A DNA stretch of 59,837 nucleotides from Mycobacterium sp. shizuoka-1 (GTDB lineage: Bacteria; Actinomycetota; Actinomycetes; Mycobacteriales; Mycobacteriaceae): positions 1-59,837 of the forward strand of contig NZ_BEWG01000109.1 of the NCBI RefSeq assembly GCF_002723835.1, read 5' to 3'. Positions within the stretch are counted from its first letter, which is position 1, and each line of letters opens with the position of its first letter. The position numbers were made by a program, and so were the translations under genes. The notes beneath the pieces were generated by a model. It saw only the letters and a program-made list of their open reading frames with translations. It did no database searches and had not been told where the DNA came from. Shown here piece by piece: positions 41,160 through 49,647 of this stretch.

Positions 41160-42755
41160 TCAGCCCTTCGCGTCGCGAAGGGCTTTCTGCGCGGCCAGTT
41201 TTCCCGGCAGGGCGCACACGCCCCCGACGGGGTGAGTGCCCGCACCGCTCAGGTACAGACCTTTGACCGGCGTGCGATAGGCACCGAAGCCGGCAGCCGG
41301 CTTGAGCGGACCGAACCGGGTGATCAACGGATCGACGTGGTAGACGTTTCCGGCCGGTGCGTTGAAACGTTGCTCGATATCCGGGCCGCCCAGCACCGCC
41401 CGGTCGATCTCGAGACTGTCGAGTCCCTCGTAGTACAGCGCGCTGTCGCGCAGCACCGAGTCGCCGACCTTGTCCCGGACGTCCTCCCACGGCTCCCGTG
41501 GCGTCACGGGAATGACGCCTGACCACAGCCACAGGTTGCTCTTGCCCGCAGGTGCCTGAGTGGGGTCAACCGCGGACGGAATGATCGCGCAGCTCACCGG
41601 AACCGGGTCCGGCCATTCGCCGCGAACCAGCGAGTTCCACCCCCGGTCCTGTTCTTCGAGGGTGTGCCACGCCACCAGATACTTGCGCAGATCGAGATCG
41701 TTGCCTCGCCACTTCTCGTGCCGGCGCATCGAGACTTCGCCGTCGATCGCGACATTGATCTTCAGCGAGGTCGCGTGCGTTTTGCGGATCGGGATGTCCT
41801 TGGCGCGGGCGGCCAGCTTGGTGTCCAGCACGCCGTCGGGCAAGAGCTCGTTGAGCGTTATCACCGGATTACAGGTGGCGATCACGGCGCTGCGCGCCTT
41901 GACGACCTGCCCGGTAGTGAGCTCGACGCCGGTGACCCGGTCGCCGGCCATCACAAACTCGCGCACCCGGCTGTCGGTGTGCACGGTTCCGCCGAGCGCG
42001 AGCAGACAGCGATGCAATGCCGCGGGCAACGCACCGGTACCCCCGACCGGCATTCCATTCGCCACCTTCTGCACCACGCCGAGATAGATCATTGCCCACG
42101 CGGTCATGTCCAGGCGCATCTGGGAGAAGGCGGCCATCGCGGCGAGCGCACCCTTGGGCAATTCCGATTCGAAGGTCTCTTCCAGGAATTCGGTGTGCGA
42201 CGCGGTGGCCATGTGGCGCAGCGACCATAGCCGCTTGGGGTGGCGGACCGCCTTGGCGAACGCCCTGCCCATCTCGGCATTCCATGGCTGTAGGGGATGC
42301 GACTTCATGTAGGCGACAACCAGGTCCATCGCCGGGTCCAGGGCATTGGCCAGATCCAGCCACGCACGCGCATCCTTCGGCGAGAAGCGGCGCAGTTCGT
42401 CGGCGGTGCGGCTGGCGTCCTTCCAGATCGCCAGAGAGCTGCCGTCGGGGGCGAGCTGAACGTGCGCGGGGTCGACCGAGATCTGCCGCAGCCCATACTT
42501 GTGCAGCTCGAGATCTTCGGCGACACCGGACAACTGGAAGATTCCGGTGAGCTGAATGGCGCCCTCGTTGAAGAGGTGTCCGGGTGCGCTGGGCAGGGTG
42601 GCGTTCGTCGATGTCATGCCCCCGACGGTCGGTGATGCTTCGAGAACGGCGACGCTATGACCCGCCCGCGCCAGATAGCAGGCGGCCGTCAGACCATTGT
42701 GGCCCGCCCCGATGATGACGTAGTCGACCTCAGCGGGAAGAGATTTGGTTGGCAC
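41160..42755 (-). CDS. CrtI-like FAD-dependent oxidoreductase (second cluster copy)
   Basis: Flavoprotein of 531 aa related to the one at 37788. Motifs: VIIGAGHNGLTAACYLARAG, VLEASPTVGGMTSTN, RRHEKWRGND, VYHVDPLITRFGPLKP and LYLSGAGTHPVGGVCALPGK. The GTG start at 42755 (VPTKSLPAEVDYV) is supported by AAGGAG nine bases upstream; the open frame to 43361 runs over the AveC-like gene and is rejected. It is the last gene of the 45957-41160 operon, 13 bases downstream of the AveC-like gene. Unlike the first copy, it has no paired membrane-protein paralogue directly after it. Confidence 0.92.
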   Translation of the reverse strand: MPTKSLPAEVDYVIIGAGHNGLTAACYLARAGHSVAVLEASPTVGGMTSTNATLPSAPGHLFNEGAIQLTGIFQLSGVAEDLELHKYGLRQISVDPAHVQLAPDGSSLAIWKDASRTADELRRFSPKDARAWLDLANALDPAMDLVVAYMKSHPLQPWNAEMGRAFAKAVRHPKRLWSLRHMATASHTEFLEETFESELPKGALAAMAAFSQMRLDMTAWAMIYLGVVQKVANGMPVGGTGALPAALHRCLLALGGTVHTDSRVREFVMAGDRVTGVELTTGQVVKARSAVIATCNPVITLNELLPDGVLDTKLAARAKDIPIRKTHATSLKINVAIDGEVSMRRHEKWRGNDLDLRKYLVAWHTLEEQDRGWNSLVRGEWPDPVPVSCAIIPSAVDPTQAPAGKSNLWLWSGVIPVTPREPWEDVRDKVGDSVLRDSALYYEGLDSLEIDRAVLGGPDIEQRFNAPAGNVYHVDPLITRFGPLKPAAGFGAYRTPVKGLYLSGAGTHPVGGVCALPGKLAAQKALRDAKG

Positions 42756-42768
42756 GGGTGATGTCTCC

Positions 42769-43749
42769 TTATTGACCGGGCAGCATGTACGACGGCGGGG
42801 TGATGATCGAGTCCGGGTTGACCGACATCCAGCTCCAGGGGATGAAGTAGGCCAGCGCCGCCCAGACCGCGCAGAACCCGATGACGGCCAGCAGTTTGAC
42901 CGGCGATCGGAATTGGCGTGACCAGCGGTCGATTCCACGGTGCAGAAACGGAGTTCCGTCGGCACTGTCGTGGGCGGACATCCGCAGGTAGGTGAACCCG
43001 GCGGCATAGATCGCGACGAACAGGCTCTCGTACACCGGGAATTGATACGGCGTGCCAGCGAAGAGAGTGAACGCCTCCCAGGTTCGCGGGAACGCGTAGA
43101 CCCGGGTGCGGATGAACACCTGCTCGATGACGATGTCCACCCCGAAGATTGCGACGAATGCCATGCTGAACGACCGGATGTTGGCGATACCCGGATAGCG
43201 CCGCCGCAGCGCGAGGATGATGCGACACTCGATGGCGGCCAAACCGATGCCCAGGTACAGATACTGGGGCACGAACCAGGCCAGTCCCTCGGCGTATCGC
43301 GTTGGCCCCTGATGCAGTGGGAAGAACGCCAGCCATGATCCGGCGTTGAGTGCGTGGGCATTCCACGCGAACGTGTAGTGAAAGTAGTTGATCAGCGGAT
43401 CGATCCCCGATGCGAGCAGCGAGCCGATCACGATCATGCCGTCAAGCGTGAGTCGCCGCTGCACGATCAACGGCTTGACGAGGAACACCCAGATGGTGCC
43501 GGCGGCGATGACCAGGCTGACCACTTCGATGACGCGCAGCACGGCGAGCGCGGTGCCATCGAACGTATCCGGCCCCTGGACGGGCGCCGCGCCGAACTGA
43601 GTGTCCGATGTAACCCACCGGGTCCACGCTTGCCCGACGAAGAGGATCCACCCCACGCCCAGCAGCGCCCACAGCGATACTGCGCCGCGGCGCGCGTCGG
43701 CGTCGGCCGGCAAACTGGCGGGTTTGTCGGTCAGCACGGCACGATCCAT
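42769..43749 (-). CDS. AveC-like (spirocyclase family) membrane protein, copy 2 of 2
   Basis: Membrane protein of 326 aa, paralogue of the one at 34131. About seven hydrophobic segments, with WTRWVTSDTQF, FHYTFAWNAHALNAGSW, YAEGLAWFVPQYLYLG, ETs replaced by EQVFIRTRVYAFPRTWEAFT, PYQFPVYESLF and the C-terminal PSYMLPGQ. Conserved Tyr, Glu and Asp residues between membrane segments are candidates for catalysis. It follows the phosphotransferase gene by two bases. A dehydratase, hydratase or cyclase role is suggested by AveC but not proven for this branch. Confidence 0.88.
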   Translation of the reverse strand: MDRAVLTDKPASLPADADARRGAVSLWALLGVGWILFVGQAWTRWVTSDTQFGAAPVQGPDTFDGTALAVLRVIEVVSLVIAAGTIWVFLVKPLIVQRRLTLDGMIVIGSLLASGIDPLINYFHYTFAWNAHALNAGSWLAFFPLHQGPTRYAEGLAWFVPQYLYLGIGLAAIECRIILALRRRYPGIANIRSFSMAFVAIFGVDIVIEQVFIRTRVYAFPRTWEAFTLFAGTPYQFPVYESLFVAIYAAGFTYLRMSAHDSADGTPFLHRGIDRWSRQFRSPVKLLAVIGFCAVWAALAYFIPWSWMSVNPDSIITPPSYMLPGQ

Positions 43750-43751
43750 GG

Positions 43752-44861
43752 TCAGCGGTTTCCGATGAATGTGGCGGTCTCACCGGTCGGCGCCGGAAGC
43801 CCCAGCAGCTTGGCGAGCAACTGGCTGGCGGGATTGTTCACCGCCATCGGCGAGTCGGCCGGCATCAGCCCCATCGCGATCATCATGTGTGCAGCCCGCA
43901 CCATGATGATGGCCAACTTGGTCGCCGCGAGGATCTCGTAGTAGTCGATGTCCACCGGGACGTGCCCCGTGATCGACGTGTAGTAGGCCAGGGTCGCGTC
44001 GCGATCGGGAATCCCCTTCGGCAGCGGCAGGCCGATACCTTCGGTGTGGTGACGCATCAGGAAAAGCCACCAGCCCAGATCGAGCTCACGGCTGCCGAGT
44101 GTCACCATCTCCCAGTCCAGCACCGCAGCCGCTGCCAGGTCGTCCCCGAAGATGATGTTGCCGACGCGAGCATCGCCCCAGTTCAACACTTTTGACGATT
44201 CGCGGGCGGGGACGTTCTCGGCGAGCCATTGCAGCGCGAGCTCGATGGTGGGATTCGATTCGCCTTCGGCGGCCCAGCCGAACGATTCGCGCCAGTTCGC
44301 GATCTGCGCGTGCACCCCGCTGCCGTGGGCCTCGGTGTCCAGGAAGTCCAGGCCGAGGGCCCGCCAGTCGGCGTCATGAATCTGAGCGAGCGCGGTGAGA
44401 CTGTTGTGCCACATCGTGGTTCGCTGTTCTGCAGTCAGATCGAGAACCCAGCCCCCGGCGGTGAACGGCGGGTCGTCGGAAGGGACCCGACCGTCGACTC
44501 GCTGCATCACCAGGAAGGGTGAGCCGAACACCGCCGGATCCTGCTCGTAGGCGTACACCGCGGGCAACGGCACGCCCTGGGCGGCGAGCGCGGTGATGAC
44601 CTTGGCTTCCTTGCCGAGGTCGTAACTGGCGAACACCCCAGGCCCCGCGGGTTGCACGCGGGCCACCATCGCGCGGGTGTTCGCCTGCCCGTCCTGGTTC
44701 CACGCGGCGGTGAACAGCACTGTTTCGTTGGACAGTCCCGCCGATGCCGGAACGTCCAGATCGGTCACCCGGACGTGTTCGGCCCCATCGATTTTCGACT
44801 CCAGCCAGGTGGCCAGGCGCCGCGAGGCGTCCTCGGTGTCGATTTCGTTCTTCAACGCCAT
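43752..44861 (-). CDS. APH-like phosphotransferase family protein
   Basis: Protein of 369 aa with an aminoglycoside-phosphotransferase/ACAD10-like kinase fold. The catalytic loop reads LNWGDARVGNIIF: Asp and Asn of the Brenner motif are kept but the preceding His (HGD in most relatives) is Trp. The metal-binding motif is VLDWEMVTLGSRELDLGW. It begins MALKNEIDTEDASRRLATWL. It lies between the CrtC-like gene (22-base gap) and the AveC-like gene (two-base gap). Such proteins phosphorylate hydroxy-lipids or hydroxyacyl-CoAs in some pathways, so it could activate an alcohol made by a hydratase in this cluster. Confidence 0.9.
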   Translation of the reverse strand: MALKNEIDTEDASRRLATWLESKIDGAEHVRVTDLDVPASAGLSNETVLFTAAWNQDGQANTRAMVARVQPAGPGVFASYDLGKEAKVITALAAQGVPLPAVYAYEQDPAVFGSPFLVMQRVDGRVPSDDPPFTAGGWVLDLTAEQRTTMWHNSLTALAQIHDADWRALGLDFLDTEAHGSGVHAQIANWRESFGWAAEGESNPTIELALQWLAENVPARESSKVLNWGDARVGNIIFGDDLAAAAVLDWEMVTLGSRELDLGWWLFLMRHHTEGIGLPLPKGIPDRDATLAYYTSITGHVPVDIDYYEILAATKLAIIMVRAAHMMIAMGLMPADSPMAVNNPASQLLAKLLGLPAPTGETATFIGNR

Positions 44862-44883
44862 TGTCGTGTCCCTCTCGTGGATA

Positions 44884-45957
44884 TCAGGTGGTCGGTGCCG
44901 CGAGCAGGCGGTGGTTCCGCATCGCGCGCTGATAGGTGTCGAACCAGATCTCTTGATAGGTGCAGTGGGTCACCCGACCCTGGTCGTCCTGCCAGCGGTA
45001 GACGCTGTCGTGGAACGACGCGTTGGGCCACGCGGGCAGCACCGCCGAGGCGATTGCTTCGCCGTGAAATCGGTAGGTGTCACCGTGATCGTCGACGGCG
45101 GTGATCTCTTGGCGGGTGGCCAGGTGGATGGTGGGGTGATACTCCAGTACGTCGCGCCGGACGGAGGTGATCGCCCGGGTTTCCGGGCCGCGCTGCACCC
45201 AGGCGAAGTGGTGCGATGGCCGGTCCCCCACCTCGTACAGACCGGCCCAGCGTGGATCGGTGTCCAGCGGTTCGAAACTGATCTGGTTGAAGATCAGGTC
45301 TTCACCGAAGTACATCGGCGACCACCCCACCGGCGGACTCGGAACGGCACCGCGCCGCTCCACCCGGACCTGGCGCCACGACCGGTCCCTAGGCGCGAAG
45401 CAGTCGACCTCGTAGGTGACCCCGTCCAGGGTCATCGCCCCGGTGACACGCATGAACTGCTCGCTGCCGCCGGGGTGGCGGTTCTGATCGTGGTGGGCGT
45501 CCTCGCCGGGCATCACGTGCCCTCGAGCCAGCAGCGGCGTCACCGCGTCGGCGATGAGATCCAACGACATTCGGCCGTCGACAGCCTGATAACGCAATCG
45601 GGCCGTGCGCCCGGGTTCGAGGAACTCGATCGACAGGCCGTTGTCGGTGGTGATGGTGTTCCCGTCGATTCTTGGCCACGGCATCGTGATCTCGTAGTCG
45701 TGGAAGACCATGTCGGTGAATTCGATGTTGTCGTTGCCCTGGAACACGCACACTCCGCCCTGGGACAACGGAAACGCCGGCTGGTAGCGGATATAGAGGA
45801 ACGCGCCGATCGCGGCCTCCGGCACCGAGAACCCGAAGTAATGCGTGTGGATCAGGTGGGGATCCCAGCTCTCGCCCGGTCCGGGCTGTGGGATCAATAG
45901 ATCGGTGTCCCCGGAATGAACTGCCACACCGCCGGGTCCCGCATTCGAACTCACCAC
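44884..45957 (-). CDS. CrtC/AttH-like beta-rich protein of unknown function
   Basis: Soluble protein of 357 aa with many short strands and few helices. I read the fold as the lipocalin-like CrtC/AttH type: the central motif VDCFAPRDRSWRQVR matches the RDRSWG-type signature of such proteins, which include a carotenoid 1,2-hydratase. The start is the first of two adjacent GTG codons at 45957, with AGAGGGA just upstream. It is the first gene of its operon and is divergent from the TetR gene. The near-identical 21-base element lies about 61 bases upstream. A hydratase or lipid-binding role is inferred. Confidence 0.8.
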   Translation of the reverse strand: MVSSNAGPGGVAVHSGDTDLLIPQPGPGESWDPHLIHTHYFGFSVPEAAIGAFLYIRYQPAFPLSQGGVCVFQGNDNIEFTDMVFHDYEITMPWPRIDGNTITTDNGLSIEFLEPGRTARLRYQAVDGRMSLDLIADAVTPLLARGHVMPGEDAHHDQNRHPGGSEQFMRVTGAMTLDGVTYEVDCFAPRDRSWRQVRVERRGAVPSPPVGWSPMYFGEDLIFNQISFEPLDTDPRWAGLYEVGDRPSHHFAWVQRGPETRAITSVRRDVLEYHPTIHLATRQEITAVDDHGDTYRFHGEAIASAVLPAWPNASFHDSVYRWQDDQGRVTHCTYQEIWFDTYQRAMRNHRLLAAPTT

Positions 45958-46038
45958 GCACCATCCCTCTTCGTGAACCTGCTCGACTTCGCTAACATAA
46001 CGTCCGATGAACGGACTATCAAGTATGAAAATTCATTC
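45958..46038. promoter_or_regulatory. Divergent promoter with overlapping -10 elements
   Basis: TAACAT at 45993-45998 fits a plus-strand -10 for the TetR gene. On the minus strand TATGTT occupies 45999-45994 and fits a -10 for the CrtC-like operon, so the two promoters overlap back to back. The shared operator element begins at 46019. Confidence 0.5.
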
Positions 46039-46039
46039 A
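46019..46039 (+). promoter_or_regulatory. Candidate TetR operator, site A of a repeated 21-base element
   Basis: TCAAGTATGAAAAT, two bases (TC), then ATTCA. The same element with only the two middle bases changed (CT) occurs at 47623-47643. It contains ATGAA and TTCAT as inverted arms. It lies 61 bases upstream of the CrtC-like start and overlaps the ATG of the TetR gene at 46039. Confidence 0.65.
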
Positions 46040-46689
46040 TGTTGAAGAATCAGGGTGTGCCGCCACACGACAAACCCGCGACGCGGACCGAACGTCAGCG
46101 CGAACGAACCCGCCGGCAGTTGCTGGACGCCGGCCGCACCTTGATCGCCTCGAAAGGCGTTCCCGGACTACGGATCCAGGAGATCACCGAGCAGGCCGAC
46201 ATCGCGCTCGGCTCGTTCTACAACTACTTCCCCTCCAAGGAAGCGTTCCTGGAGGCGGTGATCACCGAGAGCCTTTCCGATCTGGCGTCGGCCACCATCA
46301 GCGATGTCGACGACACGACCGATCCGGCCGAAGTCGTCGCTTTGGCCGCGCTGCGGGTGATCCGCCTGGCGTACGCCGAGCCCGATTTCGCCCGACTGAT
46401 CGTCAACATCGGCCACTCCGAGGCATTGTTCGGCGCCGCCATGCACCCCCATGCCCGGGTGGCTGTCGAACGCGGGATTGCCAGCGGCCGTTTCGTGATC
46501 GCCGATCTCGAGGTCTTGCTGACAACGGTGATCGGCGCGGCCTTCGCGCTCATCCGGGAGATCCTCGACGGCCGTCACAATGATCATGCCGAGCGCGCGT
46601 TCGCTCGCCACGTCCTGGCCATGCTGGGGCTCAGCCCAGCCGAGGCCAAGACCGTCGTCGCCAAAGTCGCCAAGTCCGAACGGTCCTGA
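46039..46689 (+). CDS. TetR-family regulator
   Basis: TetR protein of 216 aa. The helix-turn-helix is RRQLLDAGRTLIASKGVPGL followed by RIQEITEQADIALGSFYNYF, and the ligand domain ends with AKTVVAKVAKSERS. The ATG at 46039 overlaps the candidate operator; a GTG at 46057 would start just before the TetR arm and is a real alternative. It is divergent from the CrtC-like operon and convergent, with a three-base gap, to the third CruF-like gene. The matching operator upstream of that gene makes this protein the likely regulator of both units. Confidence 0.9.
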   Translation: MLKNQGVPPHDKPATRTERQRERTRRQLLDAGRTLIASKGVPGLRIQEITEQADIALGSFYNYFPSKEAFLEAVITESLSDLASATISDVDDTTDPAEVVALAALRVIRLAYAEPDFARLIVNIGHSEALFGAAMHPHARVAVERGIASGRFVIADLEVLLTTVIGAAFALIREILDGRHNDHAERAFARHVLAMLGLSPAEAKTVVAKVAKSERS

Positions 46690-46692
46690 TTC

Positions 46693-47562
46693 TCAGACCG
46701 ATGCCGACACCTTGGCGCCGGCCGTGTCGTCGGCCCCGAACACCGCTGCCTTGAGGATCCCGACCTTCGACTTGATGAAGACCTCCTCATCGGGGCGCGC
46801 GACGACGAATGACAGCACCCAGACGAAGGTGAGGGCCAGGCCCAGGGTCACCAGCCACGCGAGGTGCGACACCCACAGCGCGGCGTCGAGGTTCAGCGCC
46901 GTCCACACCGGCCAGGCGGCAGCACCGTTGGCGATACCGTCCGACATCGGGATGAAGGCGACGACCAGGGCAAGCCGCCATCCCGGCAGGTGCTGACGCA
47001 TCCGGTAGATCAACGCCCCGGCGGTCATCGGCATCAACGGGTTCACGCACACCCACCACAACGGCAGGCCCCAGAAGTTCAGTGGCTGCGGTCCGTAGTA
47101 CTCGTAAGCCCCCATGAGGACGCCCGGGCTCTCCAGAAAGATGTTGATGCACACGTCGATGACGTAGAGCTGGAACATCTGCTTGCGGGTCACCCCGGTG
47201 GAATAGATGCGGTAGGCCAGGTAGGCCAGACCGCCCACGTACCAGATGTAGACGAAGTTGATGAACAGCGGGAAGTCACGGCCCATCGAGGAGAACGTCG
47301 TCGTCACCGCGCCCTGCCGGATGTAGCACAGCCCCAAGGTGTCCACGATCGGCTCGAACAGGCAGGCAATACCGCCGCCGATCAGGCAGAAGAACAGCAA
47401 CGGCCCCTTGCCGACGATCAGGTGCTTGATCGCGAAGAACACCATGACGACCACCGGGATGCCCAGGAAGATCGTGAAGATCACCTCGGGCATGAACGGC
47501 ATCGGGGTGGTCGGGTGCGCGGGTATCGGCGGGGCGGCAGGCACGAACGCGAGCGCAGACAT
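46693..47562 (-). CDS. Polytopic membrane protein, CruF/carotenoid-biosynthesis-like (copy 3 of 3)
   Basis: Membrane protein of 289 aa with about seven hydrophobic segments. Motifs shared with copies 1 and 2 are CLFEPIVDTLGL, FVYIWYVGGLAYLA, and GVLMGAYEYYGPQPLNFWGL followed by PLWWVCVNP. The ATG at 47562 is chosen because AAGGAGAGAG lies directly upstream; an open frame reaches 47619. The operator-like element at 47623-47643 lies 60 bases upstream and overlaps TATAGT on the minus strand, fitting repression. It is transcribed alone. Confidence 0.87.
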   Translation of the reverse strand: MSALAFVPAAPPIPAHPTTPMPFMPEVIFTIFLGIPVVVMVFFAIKHLIVGKGPLLFFCLIGGGIACLFEPIVDTLGLCYIRQGAVTTTFSSMGRDFPLFINFVYIWYVGGLAYLAYRIYSTGVTRKQMFQLYVIDVCINIFLESPGVLMGAYEYYGPQPLNFWGLPLWWVCVNPLMPMTAGALIYRMRQHLPGWRLALVVAFIPMSDGIANGAAAWPVWTALNLDAALWVSHLAWLVTLGLALTFVWVLSFVVARPDEEVFIKSKVGILKAAVFGADDTAGAKVSASV

Positions 47563-47622
47563 TCTCTCTCCTTGAGCACTGAGGCAACGGCATCCGGAGC
47601 GTAACCTCGCGTGAATCACTAT

Positions 47623-47643
47623 TCAAGTATGAAAATCTATTCA
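47623..47643 (+). promoter_or_regulatory. Candidate TetR operator, site B of the repeated 21-base element
   Basis: TCAAGTATGAAAAT, two bases (CT), then ATTCA, identical to site A at 19 of 21 positions and in the same orientation. It is flanked on the left by TGAAT-CACT-ATTCA (47612-47625) and on the right by the palindrome ACTATAGT (47643-47650), which supplies a TATAGT -10 on the minus strand. Repressor binding here would cover the promoter of the 47562-46693 gene. Confidence 0.65.
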
Positions 47644-47866
47644 CTATAGTTCGCGACCGGGGTACCGCGCCGTTCCGCTGGAGGATTCACCTGCGCGACA
47701 AGACATCCCAGACCGGAAGCCCGCTGTCCTCAGCACGCGGACAACCGAGCGAGGCCGGACACCCTACGCCGAGCGGATAGCGTGACCGGATGCCGGCCAA
47801 GTCGACTGGCGCCCAACAAATCCCAGAAGCCGACCACCGTGGCGCCACCGTGGCAGAGTCTCGGGC

Positions 47867-49351
47867 ATGACAGCGAGGGTCGCGGTGATCGGGGCCGGGC
47901 CCGGCGGCCTGGTCGCCTCCCGCTGGCTGCTGGCACACGGATTCGAGCCGTCGATCTTCGAGCAGGGTCCGGCGCTGGGTGGTCAATGGACCGGGCTGCC
48001 CGGCCGAAGCGGCGTCTGGCCGGGAATGCACACCAACACCAGCCGCATCCTGACCGCCTTCAGCGACCTTCCGCACGACGGCAACGTGGTCTTCACCTCT
48101 GGTTCCGACGTCCTGGAATACCTGCGCCACTACGCCCGCACGTTCGGCCTCGACACCCGGATCCGATACGACACCCGCGTCGAGTCCGTCGGCCGTGCCG
48201 GCGACGGCTGGCTGGTCGGCCATGGCGGCAACCGGGAACGGTTCGACAACGTGGTGGTGGCCACCGGCCGCTTCCACACGCCGGCGATCCCCCGCGTCGC
48301 CGGCCTGGACAGTTTCGCCGGCACCGCGGGGGCGATCGCCTCCTACGACTACCGCGGGCCGTTGCCGTATCTCGGTAAGCGGGTGCTGGTCGCCGGCTGC
48401 GCGGTGAGCGCGCTGGAGATCGCCGCCGAACTGGCCGGGCGCGGGGCCGAGCACGTCGTGGTGACCCAGCGCCGTCAGCGCTACGTGCTGCCCAAGTTCG
48501 TCGCGGGCGTGCCGTCGGATCACCGGATGTTCACGAGGTACGGCGCCCTCGCCAACGAGCTGTTGCCCCCGAGTGAGGTCGAGCGTCAGCTCAAAGAGAT
48601 CGTGCTGGAATCGGCCGGGAATCCGGACCAGTACGGTGCCCCGCGACCCGACGAATCACTGTTTGCCGCGGGGGTCACGCTCAACCAGAACTATCTCCCC
48701 GCCGTCGCGGAAGGATCGATCAGCGTTCGCCCCTGGCTGCGGTCGGTCGACGGGACCGCCGCGACGTTCGACGACGGCAGCGTCGAGCACGTCGACGGGA
48801 TCGTGTTCGGCACCGGCTTCACGCTGAGCCTGCCGTTCCTCGACGACGACGTCCGCGCGATCCTGAACCTCGATGCCGGAGACCTGGCCGCCGACCGCCA
48901 CACCTTTCACCCCGATCTGCCGGGGCTGGCGTTCGTCGGCATGTGGGATCAGTCCGGCGGCTACTTCGTCCCGCTGGAGCTGCAGGCCAGGTGGATCGCT
49001 TACCGCTGGAGCGGCCTGGTGCCACCGCCCGCCGAGGCCGACCAGCGCGCCGCGGTCGCGGCCTGCCGTTCCCGTGGTCCGGGCAAGACCCGGATGAATC
49101 TGGCGGCCGTGACGTTCGCCCGGGCGGCGGGCGTGGAACCCGCGCTGGACCGCTGGCCCGACCTTCACCGCGCGCTGTTGTTCGGTCCGCTGGCGCCGAG
49201 TTGTTTTCGGCTCGAGGGACCCGACGCACTGCCCGGCGCGACAGCCCGGTTCGCCGCGGAGTCGGCCGCGTTCGGGGCGATCAGGAGCGGCGAGCTGACC
49301 GCCCGGGAGCTCAGCTACTGGTCGAGCGTCGAAGAAAAGATGGCCCGATGA
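47867..49351 (+). CDS. FMO-like flavin-containing monooxygenase / FAD oxidoreductase
   Basis: Flavoprotein of 494 aa. FAD motif VAVIGAGPGGLVASRWL at the N terminus, GGQWTG after the second strand, VVVATGRFHTP, and the pyridine-nucleotide loop VLVAGCAVSALEIAAELA, where the usual GxGxSG is CAVSAL. The layout is that of the class-B flavoprotein monooxygenases (FMO type), but the standard FxGxxxH identifying motif is not clear. It could oxidise S, N or carbonyl groups. It is monocistronic, followed by a 296-base non-coding gap. Confidence 0.88.
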   Translation: MTARVAVIGAGPGGLVASRWLLAHGFEPSIFEQGPALGGQWTGLPGRSGVWPGMHTNTSRILTAFSDLPHDGNVVFTSGSDVLEYLRHYARTFGLDTRIRYDTRVESVGRAGDGWLVGHGGNRERFDNVVVATGRFHTPAIPRVAGLDSFAGTAGAIASYDYRGPLPYLGKRVLVAGCAVSALEIAAELAGRGAEHVVVTQRRQRYVLPKFVAGVPSDHRMFTRYGALANELLPPSEVERQLKEIVLESAGNPDQYGAPRPDESLFAAGVTLNQNYLPAVAEGSISVRPWLRSVDGTAATFDDGSVEHVDGIVFGTGFTLSLPFLDDDVRAILNLDAGDLAADRHTFHPDLPGLAFVGMWDQSGGYFVPLELQARWIAYRWSGLVPPPAEADQRAAVAACRSRGPGKTRMNLAAVTFARAAGVEPALDRWPDLHRALLFGPLAPSCFRLEGPDALPGATARFAAESAAFGAIRSGELTARELSYWSSVEEKMAR

Positions 49352-49647
49352 CCACGAGATGGTTCCGAGGAAGTAACAGCTCAGCAGCCTGATCGCGCCG
49401 ATCCGCCGTCCGGTGGCGGGGCGGGGCAGCGGCGGGCCCGGCCGAAGATAATGGCGTTCTGGCAAATTTTCTTAGCGACGTATTACCGCTAGGACCCCGC
49501 GACCTTATTTTTGCGCCCTAACTTGAATCACATGTTGCTCGACGTTCGCTGGCTTCGGTACCTGCTGAAGCGCCCCGCGCACAAGTAAGCCCGCCACCCG
49601 CGGCGATGGCCGACCTGCCGATAGGCACGGTCGGCCCGCCTCGGACG
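49352..49647. other. Gap between convergent genes with AT-rich promoter-like sequence
   Basis: Between the FMO-like gene and the convergent MDR gene. It has an AT-rich patch at about 49460-49530 and one tiny open frame described separately. I find no other gene-like feature. Confidence 0.5.
49532..49588 (+). CDS. Possible leaderless micro-ORF of 18 codons
   Basis: ATG at 49532 opens a frame encoding MLLDVRWLRYLLKRPAHK and ends with TAA at 49588. TAACTT at 49519-49524 fits a -10 element and would start transcription at or next to this ATG. The peptide is basic and amphipathic. It reads toward the 3' end of the MDR gene on the opposite strand, so the transcript would be antisense to it. It may be a leader peptide, a small toxin-like peptide or chance. 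Confidence 0.3.
   Translation: MLLDVRWLRYLLKRPAHK

Noticed and set aside
48656..49465. Minus-strand frame of 269 codons under the FMO-like gene
   Set aside because: Antisense shadow of a gene with clear FAD motifs and with no recognisable domain itself.
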